Shown: in pieces, positions 8,132 through 17,232 of the stretch
How the letters are laid out: every line of letters begins with the position of its first letter
Numbering within the stretch: position 1 is the stretch's first letter
From: Natranaerobius thermophilus JW/NM-WN-LF
GTDB taxonomy: Bacteria > Bacillota > Natranaerobiia > Natranaerobiales > Natranaerobiaceae
DNA: 64,000 nucleotides
Direction of reading: 5' to 3'
Assembly (NCBI RefSeq): GCF_000020005.1
Contig: NC_010718.1
Coordinates: forward strand, 1,785,695 to 1,849,694
The notes under the pieces: model-generated
Told to the model about the DNA's origin: nothing
Seen by the model: the letters and a program-made list of their open reading frames with translations, nothing else
Database searches by the model: none
Made by a program: the position numbers and the translations under genes

Positions 8132-9142
8132 TTACCTCCTAAAAGGGTAGTTAAAATCACTCAACTTTAATTGATATAGTGAATTAAAATCTTTTTTATC
8201 TGGAGCATACAATCGTAAGTTTTCACAATCTGAGGTAACTCTACCTCTTGGGGTAATAAAACTACCCTTGAGCGAAATATTTCCACCAATAAAGCTGATC
8301 CCTGTATCCTTTGATTCAGAGTAAATTAACACAGGGGCTCCATTAATATAATGACGCTTATTATCTTTTAATTTTATTTCTCCTTGCGAAAGAATTACAA
8401 CTGTTTTTTCTTCACTGATAGATAGAACATTTTCGCTAACAATAACCTGACTGTGCGAGTAATCATCTTCAAGGGCTACTAATACAAAGGGGTCACTGGG
8501 AATTGAATCAAGTTTGACATCTCCTGTATGGACTACAATATTATCATGATTCCATTTATCAATGTTTTCTAGGACTGGCGCTAACTCAGTCAAATCCTGA
8601 TTGCTATCAAGGTAATATGTTTCTCCATAAATAGTGTCTTCACATAAGTCTGAAGTTTTGGCTGTAATCACATATTCGTAATAATTTTCTAAAAAGATTA
8701 AGGAGTCCGAAAGAATAAATTCTTGTTCAATTAATGCTTCGCTAGTCGTAATCGCATCGTAATAATAACCTTTTGAAGTGACTTTCACTCCTTTGGCATC
8801 AATTTGAGACAGTTCTAGTTCAAAAATTGGCTGCTGATTTTGTTGCTTCATAACGAAGTCCATATAATCTTGGTTATGTAAGTTGCTATTGATATCTGTT
8901 GTACCTTCCCAATCCTTTTTTAATGAAAATAAGGCATATTCTAAACCCGCTTCGGCATTATAGGCGGCTTGAATCCCATCTCCATCTCCAACAGATATAG
9001 TGTTTGTAAAAACTGAAATTTCTAAAAGCACTATTCCAGTTATTATTAGAATCATTAATATTACCAGGCTCAACACTGTCATTGAACCAGTTTCATTGTT
9101 GATCTTTTTTCTTTTAGTTATTCCCCTAGCTTTGTTCATCAA
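8132..9142 (-). CDS. PilX-like pilus assembly protein
   Basis: A 336-residue protein with a basic N-terminus (KKRKK region), a hydrophobic helix (VLSLVILMILIITGIVLLEI) and a short AYNAEAGLEYALF motif typical of the PilX N-terminal region. A long beta-rich extracellular domain follows. It lacks the canonical GF(T/I)LxE prepilin site, having GSMTVLSLV instead, as many PilX/GspK-like proteins do. It lies between a PilW-like gene and pilM, touching both. GspK-like capping function is possible but unproven. Confidence 0.8.
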   Translation of the reverse strand: MMNKARGITKRKKINNETGSMTVLSLVILMILIITGIVLLEISVFTNTISVGDGDGIQAAYNAEAGLEYALFSLKKDWEGTTDINSNLHNQDYMDFVMKQQNQQPIFELELSQIDAKGVKVTSKGYYYDAITTSEALIEQEFILSDSLIFLENYYEYVITAKTSDLCEDTIYGETYYLDSNQDLTELAPVLENIDKWNHDNIVVHTGDVKLDSIPSDPFVLVALEDDYSHSQVIVSENVLSISEEKTVVILSQGEIKLKDNKRHYINGAPVLIYSESKDTGISFIGGNISLKGSFITPRGRVTSDCENLRLYAPDKKDFNSLYQLKLSDFNYPFRR

Positions 9143-9625
9143 CTAATTTCTTGGTAACACAAAGGTAGATAAGTGATTATGCTCTCCATTTTTGTGCACC
9201 TCCAAAGTAATTTTAATCATATCCCAATCTGACTGATCTCTCGAAACTGTTAACACTTTTCCATCAATCAAAACCACTTTTTCAAATTTTAATTTACTAA
9301 TATTCGATGCGATAGGATTATGATGCTGATTTCTTAAATCATTAGTCAGTTTATGATGATAGTACCTCGTCTCTCCCAAGTCTATATCACTATTAGAGTT
9401 GAATTTAATACTATCTTTTTGGGAAATTTTGATATTTTCCACCATTCTATTCATAGCGTAACGAGCGTCCTGCTGTGTATCAGCATTATCTAAGCCAACC
9501 TGCCAGCTTTTTATAGCTACATTGAACAATATAAAAAATCCACTTGATAGCATACCAAAGATAACCAAGGTTATGAGTAGTTCAAATAATGTAAAGCCCT
9601 TTTTATCAGTAAGTATGTTTTTCAA
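9143..9625 (-). CDS. Type IV prepilin-like protein (PilW/GspJ type)
   Basis: A 160-residue prepilin: leader ending Lys9-Gly10, mature start FTLFE with Glu at mature +5, and one hydrophobic helix (LLITLVIFGMLSSGFFILF). The early soluble region (DNADTQQDARYAMNRM) resembles the N-terminal part of PilW/GspJ minor pilins. It would need a prepilin peptidase for processing. The gene overlaps or abuts its neighbours in the pilus operon. No cysteine pair is evident for a disulfide loop. Confidence 0.86.
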   Translation of the reverse strand: MKNILTDKKGFTLFELLITLVIFGMLSSGFFILFNVAIKSWQVGLDNADTQQDARYAMNRMVENIKISQKDSIKFNSNSDIDLGETRYYHHKLTNDLRNQHHNPIASNISKLKFEKVVLIDGKVLTVSRDQSDWDMIKITLEVHKNGEHNHLSTFVLPRN

Positions 9626-9629
9626 GAAA

Positions 9630-10031
9630 TCACCTGCTAGTCTGTAAGGTGTTTACATAGTAGTGAGAAGTTTTTCCCGTTTCATCTTCCCACTCTATCA
9701 GGACTTCAATTAACAATAGTTTACAATCTTGGATTTCATCTAAAACAGTAGTCTCTATTACAATTTCGAAATTTGGATTTAATGACACAGGTTCGTCGTT
9801 CTGCATTATTTCCTCATATGTTTTATTTTTTAAAACTTCCAGTTCTCCCTTGGCTAGATAACTGGCCTCACTATAGGTTCCAGAATGAGAGATTCCTTTT
9901 ACGCCTTGAATAGTAAGAGCAATTATTGGACCTGCAATCAATGCTAAAATAACTAAACTAATCAATAATTCCAATAAAATAAAACCAGATTTCTTTAAAG
10001 TTGTAATTTCATTACTTGATCTCAAATTCAT
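9630..10031 (-). CDS. Type IV prepilin-like protein (PilV/GspI type)
   Basis: A 133-residue protein. ATG 10031 is chosen because GAGGGG (in the longer TTG-started frame) lies just upstream as Shine-Dalgarno. The leader ends Ser15-Gly16 and the mature chain starts FILLE, with Glu at +5. FILLE replaces the common FTLLE, which is tolerated in the class. A hydrophobic helix and the motif YLAKGELEVLKN, seen in PilV/GspI minor pilins, follow. It sits between pilC and the PilW-like gene and probably acts in the minor-pilin priming complex. Confidence 0.84.
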   Translation of the reverse strand: MNLRSSNEITTLKKSGFILLELLISLVILALIAGPIIALTIQGVKGISHSGTYSEASYLAKGELEVLKNKTYEEIMQNDEPVSLNPNFEIVIETTVLDEIQDCKLLLIEVLIEWEDETGKTSHYYVNTLQTSR

Positions 10032-10060
10032 ATCATTACCCCTCAATTAATCTGAGTTTT

Positions 10061-11272
10061 TTAGAAAATTTTCCATAATTCAATAACAGGTATGATAACA
10101 GCCAAGACAAGTAATCCGATTATTAAGGACATAATTAATATCATTAATGGCTCTATTAAAGCCGTTATTTGTTTGACATTTAAACTCAATTCCCTCTCGT
10201 ATAAATTAGCAATTCGTTTCAATGTTTCATCTAGGGTCCCTGTTTCTTCTCCTACAGATATCAATCTGTTGCATAGATCTGGGAAAGTTTCCAATCCACA
10301 CATACAATATGTCATCCTCTGGCCTTCCTGTATACCGTGAATAATTTTATCTATATCTCTTCGTATTTTTAGATTACTGACAACATTTTTTCCAATACTC
10401 AAGGAGTTTTTCAGAGGGACTCCACTTTCCAAAAGCATTGCGGCAGTTCTAGTTAAACGAGCAACATTCGCTTTTATAACTAAATCACCAAAAACAGGTA
10501 TTTTTAATTTCACAGAATCAAGTATCAGCCGAGCTCCAAATCTTCGAAATATATAAACGCACAAAAACATTAACAAGATAGCCAGGACAAAGATAAGTGA
10601 AAAGTTTTCAGTCATCCAAATCCCTGAATCAAAAATCATTCTCGTGATAAAAGGTAACTCTGCACCCTGAGCTTCAAACAAATTGATAAATTGTGGGAAA
10701 ATTACTGTTAATAAAATATAAACTACTACCATAGCTAATATGATTAGTAAAATTGGATAACTAATAGCAGATTTTAGTTTTTGAGATAAAGTATATTCCT
10801 GTTCGTAATGTAATGCCAAACGATCTAAAATTTCGTCCAAGCGTCCCGATTCTTCTCCAGCTCCCACCATTTCCGTAATAAGCCATGGAAAGGTTTCACT
10901 GGCATCTGAAAAAGCTTCTCGTAAACTTTTACCAGAGTTTAGAGATTTTATTACTATGGTTAGTCCCCTGGTCAGATTTTTATTTCCTAATTGTTGTGTT
11001 TGCAAGTCAAGACTTTCAATAACAGGAATCCCACACCTAACCATTGTGGAAAATTGGCTAGTAAATAGCATTAATTCTTTAGATGTGACTGGATCTAAAA
11101 ATTTTCTGATATATTCGAATAACGAATCTCGCTTTGAATAATTTTTAAGTTCAATTAAGCAAAAATTTTCATTTGTTAAATTTAATATGGCTGTTTCCCG
11201 ACTGTCAGCAGTGATAAATCCCTTAATTTCTTCTCCTGTCCAACTTTTTGCTCTATAATAATATTTAATCAT
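10061..11272 (-). CDS. pilC: Type IV pilus platform protein PilC (GspF family)
   Basis: A 403-residue polytopic inner-membrane protein with the duplicated GspF domain. Each copy begins with FTSQFSTMVRCGIPV or LTRTAAMLLESGVPL, and each contains a glycine-glutamate motif (VGAGEESGRLDEIL, ISVGEETGTLDETL). Three membrane segments are expected. The protein is the rotary platform on which the PilB ATPase acts to assemble pilins. It ends close to the pilin genes and starts 1 nt after the pilB stop codon, so translation is probably coupled. Confidence 0.95.
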   Translation of the reverse strand: MIKYYYRAKSWTGEEIKGFITADSRETAILNLTNENFCLIELKNYSKRDSLFEYIRKFLDPVTSKELMLFTSQFSTMVRCGIPVIESLDLQTQQLGNKNLTRGLTIVIKSLNSGKSLREAFSDASETFPWLITEMVGAGEESGRLDEILDRLALHYEQEYTLSQKLKSAISYPILLIILAMVVVYILLTVIFPQFINLFEAQGAELPFITRMIFDSGIWMTENFSLIFVLAILLMFLCVYIFRRFGARLILDSVKLKIPVFGDLVIKANVARLTRTAAMLLESGVPLKNSLSIGKNVVSNLKIRRDIDKIIHGIQEGQRMTYCMCGLETFPDLCNRLISVGEETGTLDETLKRIANLYERELSLNVKQITALIEPLMILIMSLIIGLLVLAVIIPVIELWKIF

Positions 11273-11273
11273 C

Positions 11274-12992
11274 TTATTTCCTCACTTTTAGGGATTCTTG
11301 GAAACTTGTTATTCTAATAACTTCTTCTAAAGTCGTAATTCCACTATTAACATCCTGTAAAGCATTATTCACTAGTGTTAAACAATCCCACACTGACGCG
11401 AAGTTCAAGTCATCTAGTTTTGTTACCCCTTTCGCGATTTCTTTTTTTATTTGATTGTCTACTACTAGCAGTTCAAATACAGCCTTTCTCCCTTGATATC
11501 CTGTTCCATTACATATTCTACAACCTCTGCCTCTAAAAAAATTAGGTAAATAAGATATATGATTGGCATGAGCTTCATAAAAGTTAAGTTCTTGAAAACT
11601 AGGCTGATATAGTTCTTTACAATGATTACAAATTTTCCTAACCAATCTCTGAGACAAAATACCTTTAATAGAAGAGTTCAATAAATACATGGGAATCCCC
11701 ATATCAATTAATCTTGATAAAGCTCCTATTGAATTTGAAGTGTGTAGTGTGGAAAAAACTAAATGACCAGTCAATGAGGATCTGACTGCTATCCGTGCCG
11801 TTTCCAAATCTCTGATTTCACCTATCATAATTATATCGGGATCTTGCCGTAGAATAGACCTTAATCCAATTGCGAAGGTTAATCCAGCTTTCTCATTCAT
11901 TTCCACTTGATTAACACCTGGTAGTTGGTATTCTACAGGGTCTTCCACAGTAATTATATTTTTTTCTGGTGAATTTATCCAACTAAGTGATGAGTATAAA
12001 GTCGTTGTCTTTCCACAGCCCGTAGGTCCAGTCACTAATATCATGCCAGAACTATCAGCCAACATAGCCTTGTATTGACTTAATTCTTTATCTTTAAACC
12101 CAAGTTTGTCCAAAGGAAAAATAATTTTTTCTTTGTAAAGTAATCTGATCACTATTTTTTCACCAAATATAGTGGGTAGTGCTGATGCTCTTAAATCTAT
12201 GTTCTGTTCTTGACTTGTAAATTCACATCGTCCATCTTGCGGTAATCTTTTCACAGTTATATCCATATTGGTCATTATTTTTATCCGTGATATCAACAGT
12301 TCTTGAGTGTGCTTGGGAAAACAGGTTATTTGACGCATCATCCCATCAACTCTAAATCTAACTAACATGTCACTACTAGTTGGTTCAAAATGTATATCAC
12401 TAGCTTCTTGATCAATGGCTAATTTTATTACTGTATCTATAATTTTTATAGCAGGAGCTTCATTTTCAAAATTTAAATTTTGATCACTGTTTTTATTATC
12501 TATAATATTGGTAACAGATTCTTTGGAAATTAACTGCACTTCTTTTTCTACCACTTCTTTGATATCAAAAAATCTTTTAATCTCTCTGTCAATTTCTCCG
12601 GGAGTAGCCAACCATATTTCAACTTCTTTACCTGTTATTAACTTAATTTCATCTATAATTAAAATATTCAATGGTTCAGATGTAGCTATAGCAACATTAT
12701 TCTGATTTAGTTTAAATGGAAATATTCGATTTTGTTCAACGATATGGAAGGGAAGTATATAGGCAGTATCATTTTCGACACAATAATCTGACAATTCTAT
12801 TCGCGGTAAACCTAATTTTTTTTCTAACAATTGAACCCACGCATTCTCACTTATAAATTGTAAATCTATTACTATCGAACTCAATCTGTTACCTGTACGC
12901 TTTTGAACAATTAGTGCTTCATTGAGTTGAGCTTTTGAAAGTATGTTGTAATCAATCAATAGTTTTTCTATACTGATCTGGTTGTTTGAAAT
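11274..12992 (-). CDS. pilB: Type IV pilus assembly ATPase PilB, probable ATT start
   Basis: Read from ATT 12992 this is a 572-residue AAA+ extension ATPase. The N-terminal GspE-N domain (MSNNQISIEKLLIDYN...LNEALIVQ) is complete only with this start; the next usable codon, TTG 12959, lacks a Shine-Dalgarno and cuts into the domain. GGAGGT (13001-13006) lies 8 nt before the ATT. The Walker A motif is GPTGCGKTTT, followed by Asp and His boxes, a Walker B region and a four-cysteine zinc motif (CNHC...CRIC). No PilT retraction ATPase is adjacent. It is the first gene of the pilus operon. Confidence 0.93.
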   Translation of the reverse strand: MSNNQISIEKLLIDYNILSKAQLNEALIVQKRTGNRLSSIVIDLQFISENAWVQLLEKKLGLPRIELSDYCVENDTAYILPFHIVEQNRIFPFKLNQNNVAIATSEPLNILIIDEIKLITGKEVEIWLATPGEIDREIKRFFDIKEVVEKEVQLISKESVTNIIDNKNSDQNLNFENEAPAIKIIDTVIKLAIDQEASDIHFEPTSSDMLVRFRVDGMMRQITCFPKHTQELLISRIKIMTNMDITVKRLPQDGRCEFTSQEQNIDLRASALPTIFGEKIVIRLLYKEKIIFPLDKLGFKDKELSQYKAMLADSSGMILVTGPTGCGKTTTLYSSLSWINSPEKNIITVEDPVEYQLPGVNQVEMNEKAGLTFAIGLRSILRQDPDIIMIGEIRDLETARIAVRSSLTGHLVFSTLHTSNSIGALSRLIDMGIPMYLLNSSIKGILSQRLVRKICNHCKELYQPSFQELNFYEAHANHISYLPNFFRGRGCRICNGTGYQGRKAVFELLVVDNQIKKEIAKGVTKLDDLNFASVWDCLTLVNNALQDVNSGITTLEEVIRITSFQESLKVRK

Positions 12993-13070
12993 TGTTATGC
13001 ACCTCCGACAAGTGAAAGTAATACTTTATTCTACATAATTTTCCAAAACCCTCTTTACTCTAAAAATAAA

Positions 13071-13107
13071 AAAAAAAGCTCTAAATTACCAATTTAGAGC
13101 TTTTTTC
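13071..13107. terminator. Rho-independent terminator at the aroE 3' end
   Basis: An 11-bp stem (AGCTCTAAATT / AATTTAGAGCT) with A and T runs on both sides. It overlaps the last codons of aroE and separates it from the pilus operon. A weak sigma-A-like promoter (TTGGAA, 17 nt, TATTAC) sits between this hairpin and pilB. Confidence 0.85.
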
Positions 13108-13973
13108 ATGATCTTAACAGGAGCTTCTTCTCCGGTCCATTTTTCAAAAGACAATATACCCTGATATAAAAGCATCCCCGAGCCATCGGATATTTCTATA
13201 CCAGGTCTAGCTATTTGCTGTAGATAGGGACCCAGTTGTTCGCCATAGCGTAAATCGACCACTGCTGTTCTTGTATCAATTGTTTCAAGAGTTTGTAAAC
13301 TTTGCACAATATACTCGGGCGGGTCAGTCGGTATAGAATTAATGATCAAATTGCTTTCTTTTAAAACTCCAATAAGACAACTGGGTTCCAATGAAACAGC
13401 TTTTAAATGGGTTTTTACATGTCCATACAGTTTTTTGAATTGATCTTCTGTTATTGCTTGATTTAATCTCTCTACTAATTTATCTGCTCTATTTAAGTTT
13501 CGATTAACTATGACAATGCTATTTGGTGCTCTTTTTAACATTCCCATACAGATAGCCCTGGCAGCTCCACCTGCTCCTATAACACATATGTCTTTATTTT
13601 TAAGAGTGAAGTTCTTTTCCTTTTCTAAATAAGTTACAAACCCATCTCCGTCTGTATTGTCCCCTGTAATGCTCCCCTCTAGATCATCCAAAATCAAAGT
13701 ATTAACAGCACCTGCTATCTTAGCTTCCCAAGTCAAATTATCTAAGTAAGGTATAACCTGCTCTTTGTACGGAGAGGTTACATTTCCTCCATTAAAATTT
13801 AAAGCTTTCAGTCCATGAATCGCTTCGGCCAACTGAATAGATTCTACATTAAACGCATGATAACACCAATTTAGCCCCATCTCGTGGAAAGCGGCATTGT
13901 GCATCACAGGAGAAAGAGAGTGCCCCACTGGATTACCAATCAAAGCCAGTAAACCTTTGGGATTTTTAACCAT
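13086..13973 (-). CDS. aroE: Shikimate dehydrogenase
   Basis: A 295-residue NADP-dependent enzyme reducing 3-dehydroshikimate to shikimate. The N-terminal substrate domain has GNPVGHSLSP(V)MHN; Lys in TSPYKE is the catalytic lysine, and NTDGDG carries the paired Asp. The nucleotide-binding loop is GAGGAARA. I use ATG 13973 because the protein then starts close to the conserved LIGNPVGHS and GGTGG lies 7 nt upstream. ATG 14003, overlapping the permease stop codon (TAATG), would add ten residues. YqeG at 16.6 kb gives a yqeG-aroE neighbourhood as in Bacillus. Confidence 0.95.
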   Translation of the reverse strand: MVKNPKGLLALIGNPVGHSLSPVMHNAAFHEMGLNWCYHAFNVESIQLAEAIHGLKALNFNGGNVTSPYKEQVIPYLDNLTWEAKIAGAVNTLILDDLEGSITGDNTDGDGFVTYLEKEKNFTLKNKDICVIGAGGAARAICMGMLKRAPNSIVIVNRNLNRADKLVERLNQAITEDQFKKLYGHVKTHLKAVSLEPSCLIGVLKESNLIINSIPTDPPEYIVQSLQTLETIDTRTAVVDLRYGEQLGPYLQQIARPGIEISDGSGMLLYQGILSFEKWTGEEAPVKIMKKALNW

Positions 13974-14002
13974 AATCTCACCACCATTTTCTATTAAATT
14001 CA

Positions 14003-15343
14003 TTATCCATAAAAGTTTTGATAGCCTTTTGTTTTAGCATAATATTGTCTAATTTTAAAATATATTAAACCCAAACCAATCCATATAAATAAAGAATACA
14101 AAATTAAAGGATCCTCCATGAAAGAAAATACCGCTAAACAGATCACTGCAATAATGGTGAATATTCCCAATCCTATCATTACTCGAGGGGAAAGAGTAAA
14201 AGGTGCCTCTTTCAGTTTATCTGGCTCCTGGGCAAGTATCTTTAACCCGGCACCAGCTACCAAGGCCATTCCAATTAAAGTCACTAATGAACTAATCGCT
14301 CCCAAATATAAAATTGATAAATCTAGAGAAACAATCAATATCCCTAAAATATAAATTACTGTCAAAGCTATACCAGGAACATTAAAACGGTTTTTCTTAG
14401 CTAAAATTACGGGCATATAACCGTCTTCAGATAAACTAGCTAGTAGTCTACAACTGGCAGCATAAATTGAATTAATGGGCATAATTACAGCTACTACGCC
14501 ACTCAACTGTATAAAATAAAAAGTCCATCCCGGGAAAATAATTTGAGCAGCTTCTGCTAAGTTGGGTTCAGCAGCCTTAATAGTATCCCAACCTAATGCT
14601 CCTGAAAACACCAAAGTAGTGCTTAAATACAAAAGTCCAATTATTATTGAAGCAATAATAATTGCTCTGGGAATATTTTTATCTGATTCTTCAATTTCAT
14701 CGCCAATCTCAGCCACAAAGTACATACCAGTATAGGCAAAAAAAGCAGTTAATGCGCCACCAAAAATTGTACCCATACCCGCTTCAGTCATTGGTGTTAA
14801 GTTATCCAAATTAATTTCAGCTAATCCTCCTCCAGAGAAAACAATCAAACCAGCAACTACTATAGTCACTAAAACACTCTGTACCAGTTGGGTGGTTTTA
14901 ATTCCAAAGGCATTAACTACATAAAAAATCGTTAAAATTACAGCTGCAATAATTCTATTATCAATCCCCCAGGGACTATCAAAGTACTCAGTAAAACCAC
15001 TAGCCATTAATGCTAAACCGTAAAAAGAAGTCATAAACCTTAACCAACCCATTAAAAATCCAATAGTTTCAGGATAAAACATTCTGGCATACCTGTAAGT
15101 AGCTGCTGTAGTAGGATAAATAGCAGCCACTTGAGCATAACAAAAGGATGATGCAGCTGCAATTAACAGAGCAATTAAATACGATATCATCAAGCCTGGT
15201 CCTACTGAAACTGCTAAGGGGCCAATGATAATATAAATTCCTGCTCCAACAACTGTTCCAACTATCATAATAACCGCTCCGAGCAAGCTAATTTGATATT
15301 GTTGTGAATCAACTTTCTTATTGGAAGCAGTAATTGTCAACAC
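14003..15343 (-). CDS. APC superfamily amino-acid permease
   Basis: A 446-residue protein with 12 predicted membrane segments. TM1 carries the APC motif GAVIMIVGTVVGAGIYIIIGP, whose glycine-rich unwound segment binds the amino-acid backbone. TM6 region GTIFGGALTAFFAYTGMYFVAEIGDE is also typical. Substrate cannot be read from sequence. It overlaps or abuts aroE, so the two may share a transcript although they are functionally unrelated. Confidence 0.88.
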   Translation of the reverse strand: MLTITASNKKVDSQQYQISLLGAVIMIVGTVVGAGIYIIIGPLAVSVGPGLMISYLIALLIAAASSFCYAQVAAIYPTTAATYRYARMFYPETIGFLMGWLRFMTSFYGLALMASGFTEYFDSPWGIDNRIIAAVILTIFYVVNAFGIKTTQLVQSVLVTIVVAGLIVFSGGGLAEINLDNLTPMTEAGMGTIFGGALTAFFAYTGMYFVAEIGDEIEESDKNIPRAIIIASIIIGLLYLSTTLVFSGALGWDTIKAAEPNLAEAAQIIFPGWTFYFIQLSGVVAVIMPINSIYAASCRLLASLSEDGYMPVILAKKNRFNVPGIALTVIYILGILIVSLDLSILYLGAISSLVTLIGMALVAGAGLKILAQEPDKLKEAPFTLSPRVMIGLGIFTIIAVICLAVFSFMEDPLILYSLFIWIGLGLIYFKIRQYYAKTKGYQNFYG

Positions 15344-15415
15344 CCCCGATATTTAAATTTTAGATATAATAAAGTTGAATGTTGATAAATAAAATTTCAA
15401 TTTCACTTAAAGCCA

Positions 15416-15449
15416 CTAAAAAGGAAGATCTCAAACAAAGAGATCTTCC
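15416..15449 (-). terminator. Rho-independent terminator downstream of the PfpI-type gene
   Basis: A 10-bp perfect stem (GGAAGATCTC at 15423-15432 with GAGATCTTCC at 15440-15449). It is followed on the minus strand by TTTTTA. It separates the DJ-1/PfpI gene from the permease gene. Confidence 0.82.
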
Positions 15450-15487
15450 CATATTCATATGACAACTAAAATTGTCACATGTTTCGA

Positions 15488-16000
15488 TTAATCTTGCAAT
15501 ACTGTTAAACATTCTTTCATAAATTCCGGTAAATCATGAGGAATCCTTGAAGTAACTATATTACCATCTCTAATAACTTCACGATCTTCATAATGGGCAC
15601 CTGCATTTTTAACATCATCTATGATAGCCCAAAAACAAGTTATATGTTTACCAGAAATTATATCAGCAGAAACTAATAGCCAGGGACCATGGCAGATAGC
15701 AGCAATTAAACCTCCATTGTTATTTACTTTTTTAATTACATTTAGAATTTGTTGATTTCTTCTTAAGCTATCTGGGGCAAAACCACCTGGTATTATTACA
15801 GCATCTACTTCTTCAGCATTAATCTGGGATATTTGCTTGTCGACCTTGCATGGCAGACCTGCTTTTCCTGTATATGTTCCTTCCTCAGCCCCAACCAATT
15901 CTACTTCTAAACCAGCTTCTTGAAGTCGATAATAAGGATACCATAACTCTCTCTCTTCATACATATTTGCACATAAAACAATAGCTTTTTTATCTTGCAT
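15488..16000 (-). CDS. DJ-1/PfpI family protein
   Basis: A 170-residue single-domain class I glutamine-amidotransferase-like protein. The nucleophile elbow is AAICHGPWLL, with Cys followed by His as in PfpI and YhbO/DJ-1-type proteins; an upstream Glu in the GAEEGTYTG region matches the family's acidic residue. Members act as stress proteins, glyoxalase-like deglycases or, rarely, peptidases, and which applies here cannot be told. It has its own terminator and stands between unrelated genes. Confidence 0.9.
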   Translation of the reverse strand: MQDKKAIVLCANMYEERELWYPYYRLQEAGLEVELVGAEEGTYTGKAGLPCKVDKQISQINAEEVDAVIIPGGFAPDSLRRNQQILNVIKKVNNNGGLIAAICHGPWLLVSADIISGKHITCFWAIIDDVKNAGAHYEDREVIRDGNIVTSRIPHDLPEFMKECLTVLQD

Positions 16001-16194
16001 TCTAATAACTACCTCCTAAATTATTTTGTTTCTCTAAATATTATTTTTCGATATTATATTACATTTTCCTGGTTATCAAATAATTATGTTTAAAAAGGTT
16101 GACCTAGTTCTCCTATTCACTTATTAAGATGTACTGTCAAAACTGCATAATCCGTTTAATTTTTACAGTATCAACAACTAATATAATAGCTCCC

Positions 16195-16226
16195 AAAAAA
16201 AACAGCACCTGAGGTAATCAGGTGCT
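16195..16226 (-). terminator. Rho-independent terminator of the 16.2 kb gene
   Basis: A 9-bp stem (AGCACCTGA / TCAGGTGCT) with a GGTAA loop and a run of eight T on the minus strand. It overlaps the final codons of the upstream unknown gene. The remaining 16001-16194 intergenic DNA shows no gene. Confidence 0.83.
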
Positions 16227-16493
16227 TAAATACTGGCGAATATCAATTATTTTTTCTTTATCAGGTATCTGTTCTTTAGCGTTATGATCCCATTTAAAGT
16301 ATAATTTAATCAACACGGCATCCTCTTTGGGAATAAAACCAACATCATTTAAGCGATAATTATCAAGATCGGTTCTTTCTTTTCTCACTTTATCAATGAA
16401 AGTTTTAATTTTTTCAAGGAAATAATCCTCTTTCCCCAAAAGTTCTTCAGGAGAGTATGGTACTAATTCTGTAATTGAAATTGTATTTTCCAC
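16218..16493 (-). CDS. Protein of unknown function, 91 residues
   Basis: I do not recognise this protein. GTG 16493 is chosen because GGGGAGGG lies 7-8 nt upstream; a TTG start at 16517 would place the Shine-Dalgarno inside the gene. The sequence (ENTISITELVPYSPEELLGKED..., then VGFIPKEDAVLIKLYFKW) is soluble and charged, with no signal peptide, membrane helix or cysteine. It lies between a PfpI gene and yqeG with its own terminator. A perfect 15-nt palindrome is just upstream. Confidence 0.65.
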   Translation of the reverse strand: MENTISITELVPYSPEELLGKEDYFLEKIKTFIDKVRKERTDLDNYRLNDVGFIPKEDAVLIKLYFKWDHNAKEQIPDKEKIIDIRQYLST

Positions 16494-16522
16494 TTTTAAT
16501 CCCTCCCCGGTTTTCAACCTGG

Positions 16523-16537
16523 GGGTATATTATACCC
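16523..16537. promoter_or_regulatory. 15-nt palindrome upstream of the unknown gene
   Basis: GGGTATATTATACCC is a perfect inverted repeat around a single central base. It sits about 30 nt upstream of GTG 16493 and contains TATAAT on the minus strand, so it could be a -10 element inside an operator. No regulator is identified. Confidence 0.35.
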
Positions 16538-16553
16538 AAATAATTTGAAATTA

Positions 16554-17048
16554 TTAACTCTGTTTGCTCACTTTCCGCAATATGAACCTTTCTAATAGTC
16601 TCAAAAATTTGGTCCCTATAAATTCCTTTTCGTCTATGGGAACAACTAAAATTGTAAACATTCCCATCCTATTACCTCCCAGGACATCAGTAAATACCTG
16701 ATCACCTACGACTGCAACCTTTTCGGGTGGTAATTCCAATTCTTGTAAAGCCTTCTTAAAAGCTTTTTTTCTGGGTTTGTTGGCATTTGGTATAGCAGGT
16801 AAACCAACTTTTTCTGCAAATTTATGGACTCGACTATTTTGGTTGTTAGATACTATGCACATCTCTAATTTCTTTGATTTAGCTTCTTGAAACCAATTAT
16901 TAAGATAATCAGTCAACTCTTCATCTTTCCAAGCAATCAAAGTATTATCTAAATCTGTAATTATACCTTGGATTCCCTTATTTGCTAATTTGTCAAAATC
17001 TAGATTGTAAATAGACTCTAGATATAAATCCGGATACAATAGTTTCAA
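16554..17048 (-). CDS. yqeG: YqeG family HAD phosphatase
   Basis: A 164-residue HAD-superfamily IIIA phosphatase. Motif I is TDLDNTL (nucleophile Asp in DLD), motif II is the Ser of VSNN, the motif III lysine is in KPRKKAF, and motif IV is VGDQVFTDVLGG. YqeG proteins act on small phosphate esters, probably phosphatidylglycerophosphate-like or sugar phosphates, but the Firmicutes substrate is not settled. Conserved linkage with aroE in Bacillus supports the family call. Confidence 0.92.
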   Translation of the reverse strand: MKLLYPDLYLESIYNLDFDKLANKGIQGIITDLDNTLIAWKDEELTDYLNNWFQEAKSKKLEMCIVSNNQNSRVHKFAEKVGLPAIPNANKPRKKAFKKALQELELPPEKVAVVGDQVFTDVLGGNRMGMFTILVVPIDEKEFIGTKFLRLLERFILRKVSKQS

Positions 17049-17232
17049 ATTAAGTCACTCCAATATTTCAGCGTGTAATTATTCTTAGTAAATTTTTAGT
17101 GAAAATATAATATTTCGTTTTTATACATTCCTCATCAAACTCTTAATATCCTGCCAAAAAACTTATCTATTATTGTAAAAAATTATTTATAAATGTTGTA
17201 TTCTGCGGTTTCCCGGGAAATTAATAATATTA

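Noticed and set aside
17049-17232. A further gene between the sigK 3' half and yqeG
   Set aside because: The 184 nt are AT-rich with no Shine-Dalgarno-led frame; only a short TTTCCCGGGAAA palindrome is visible.
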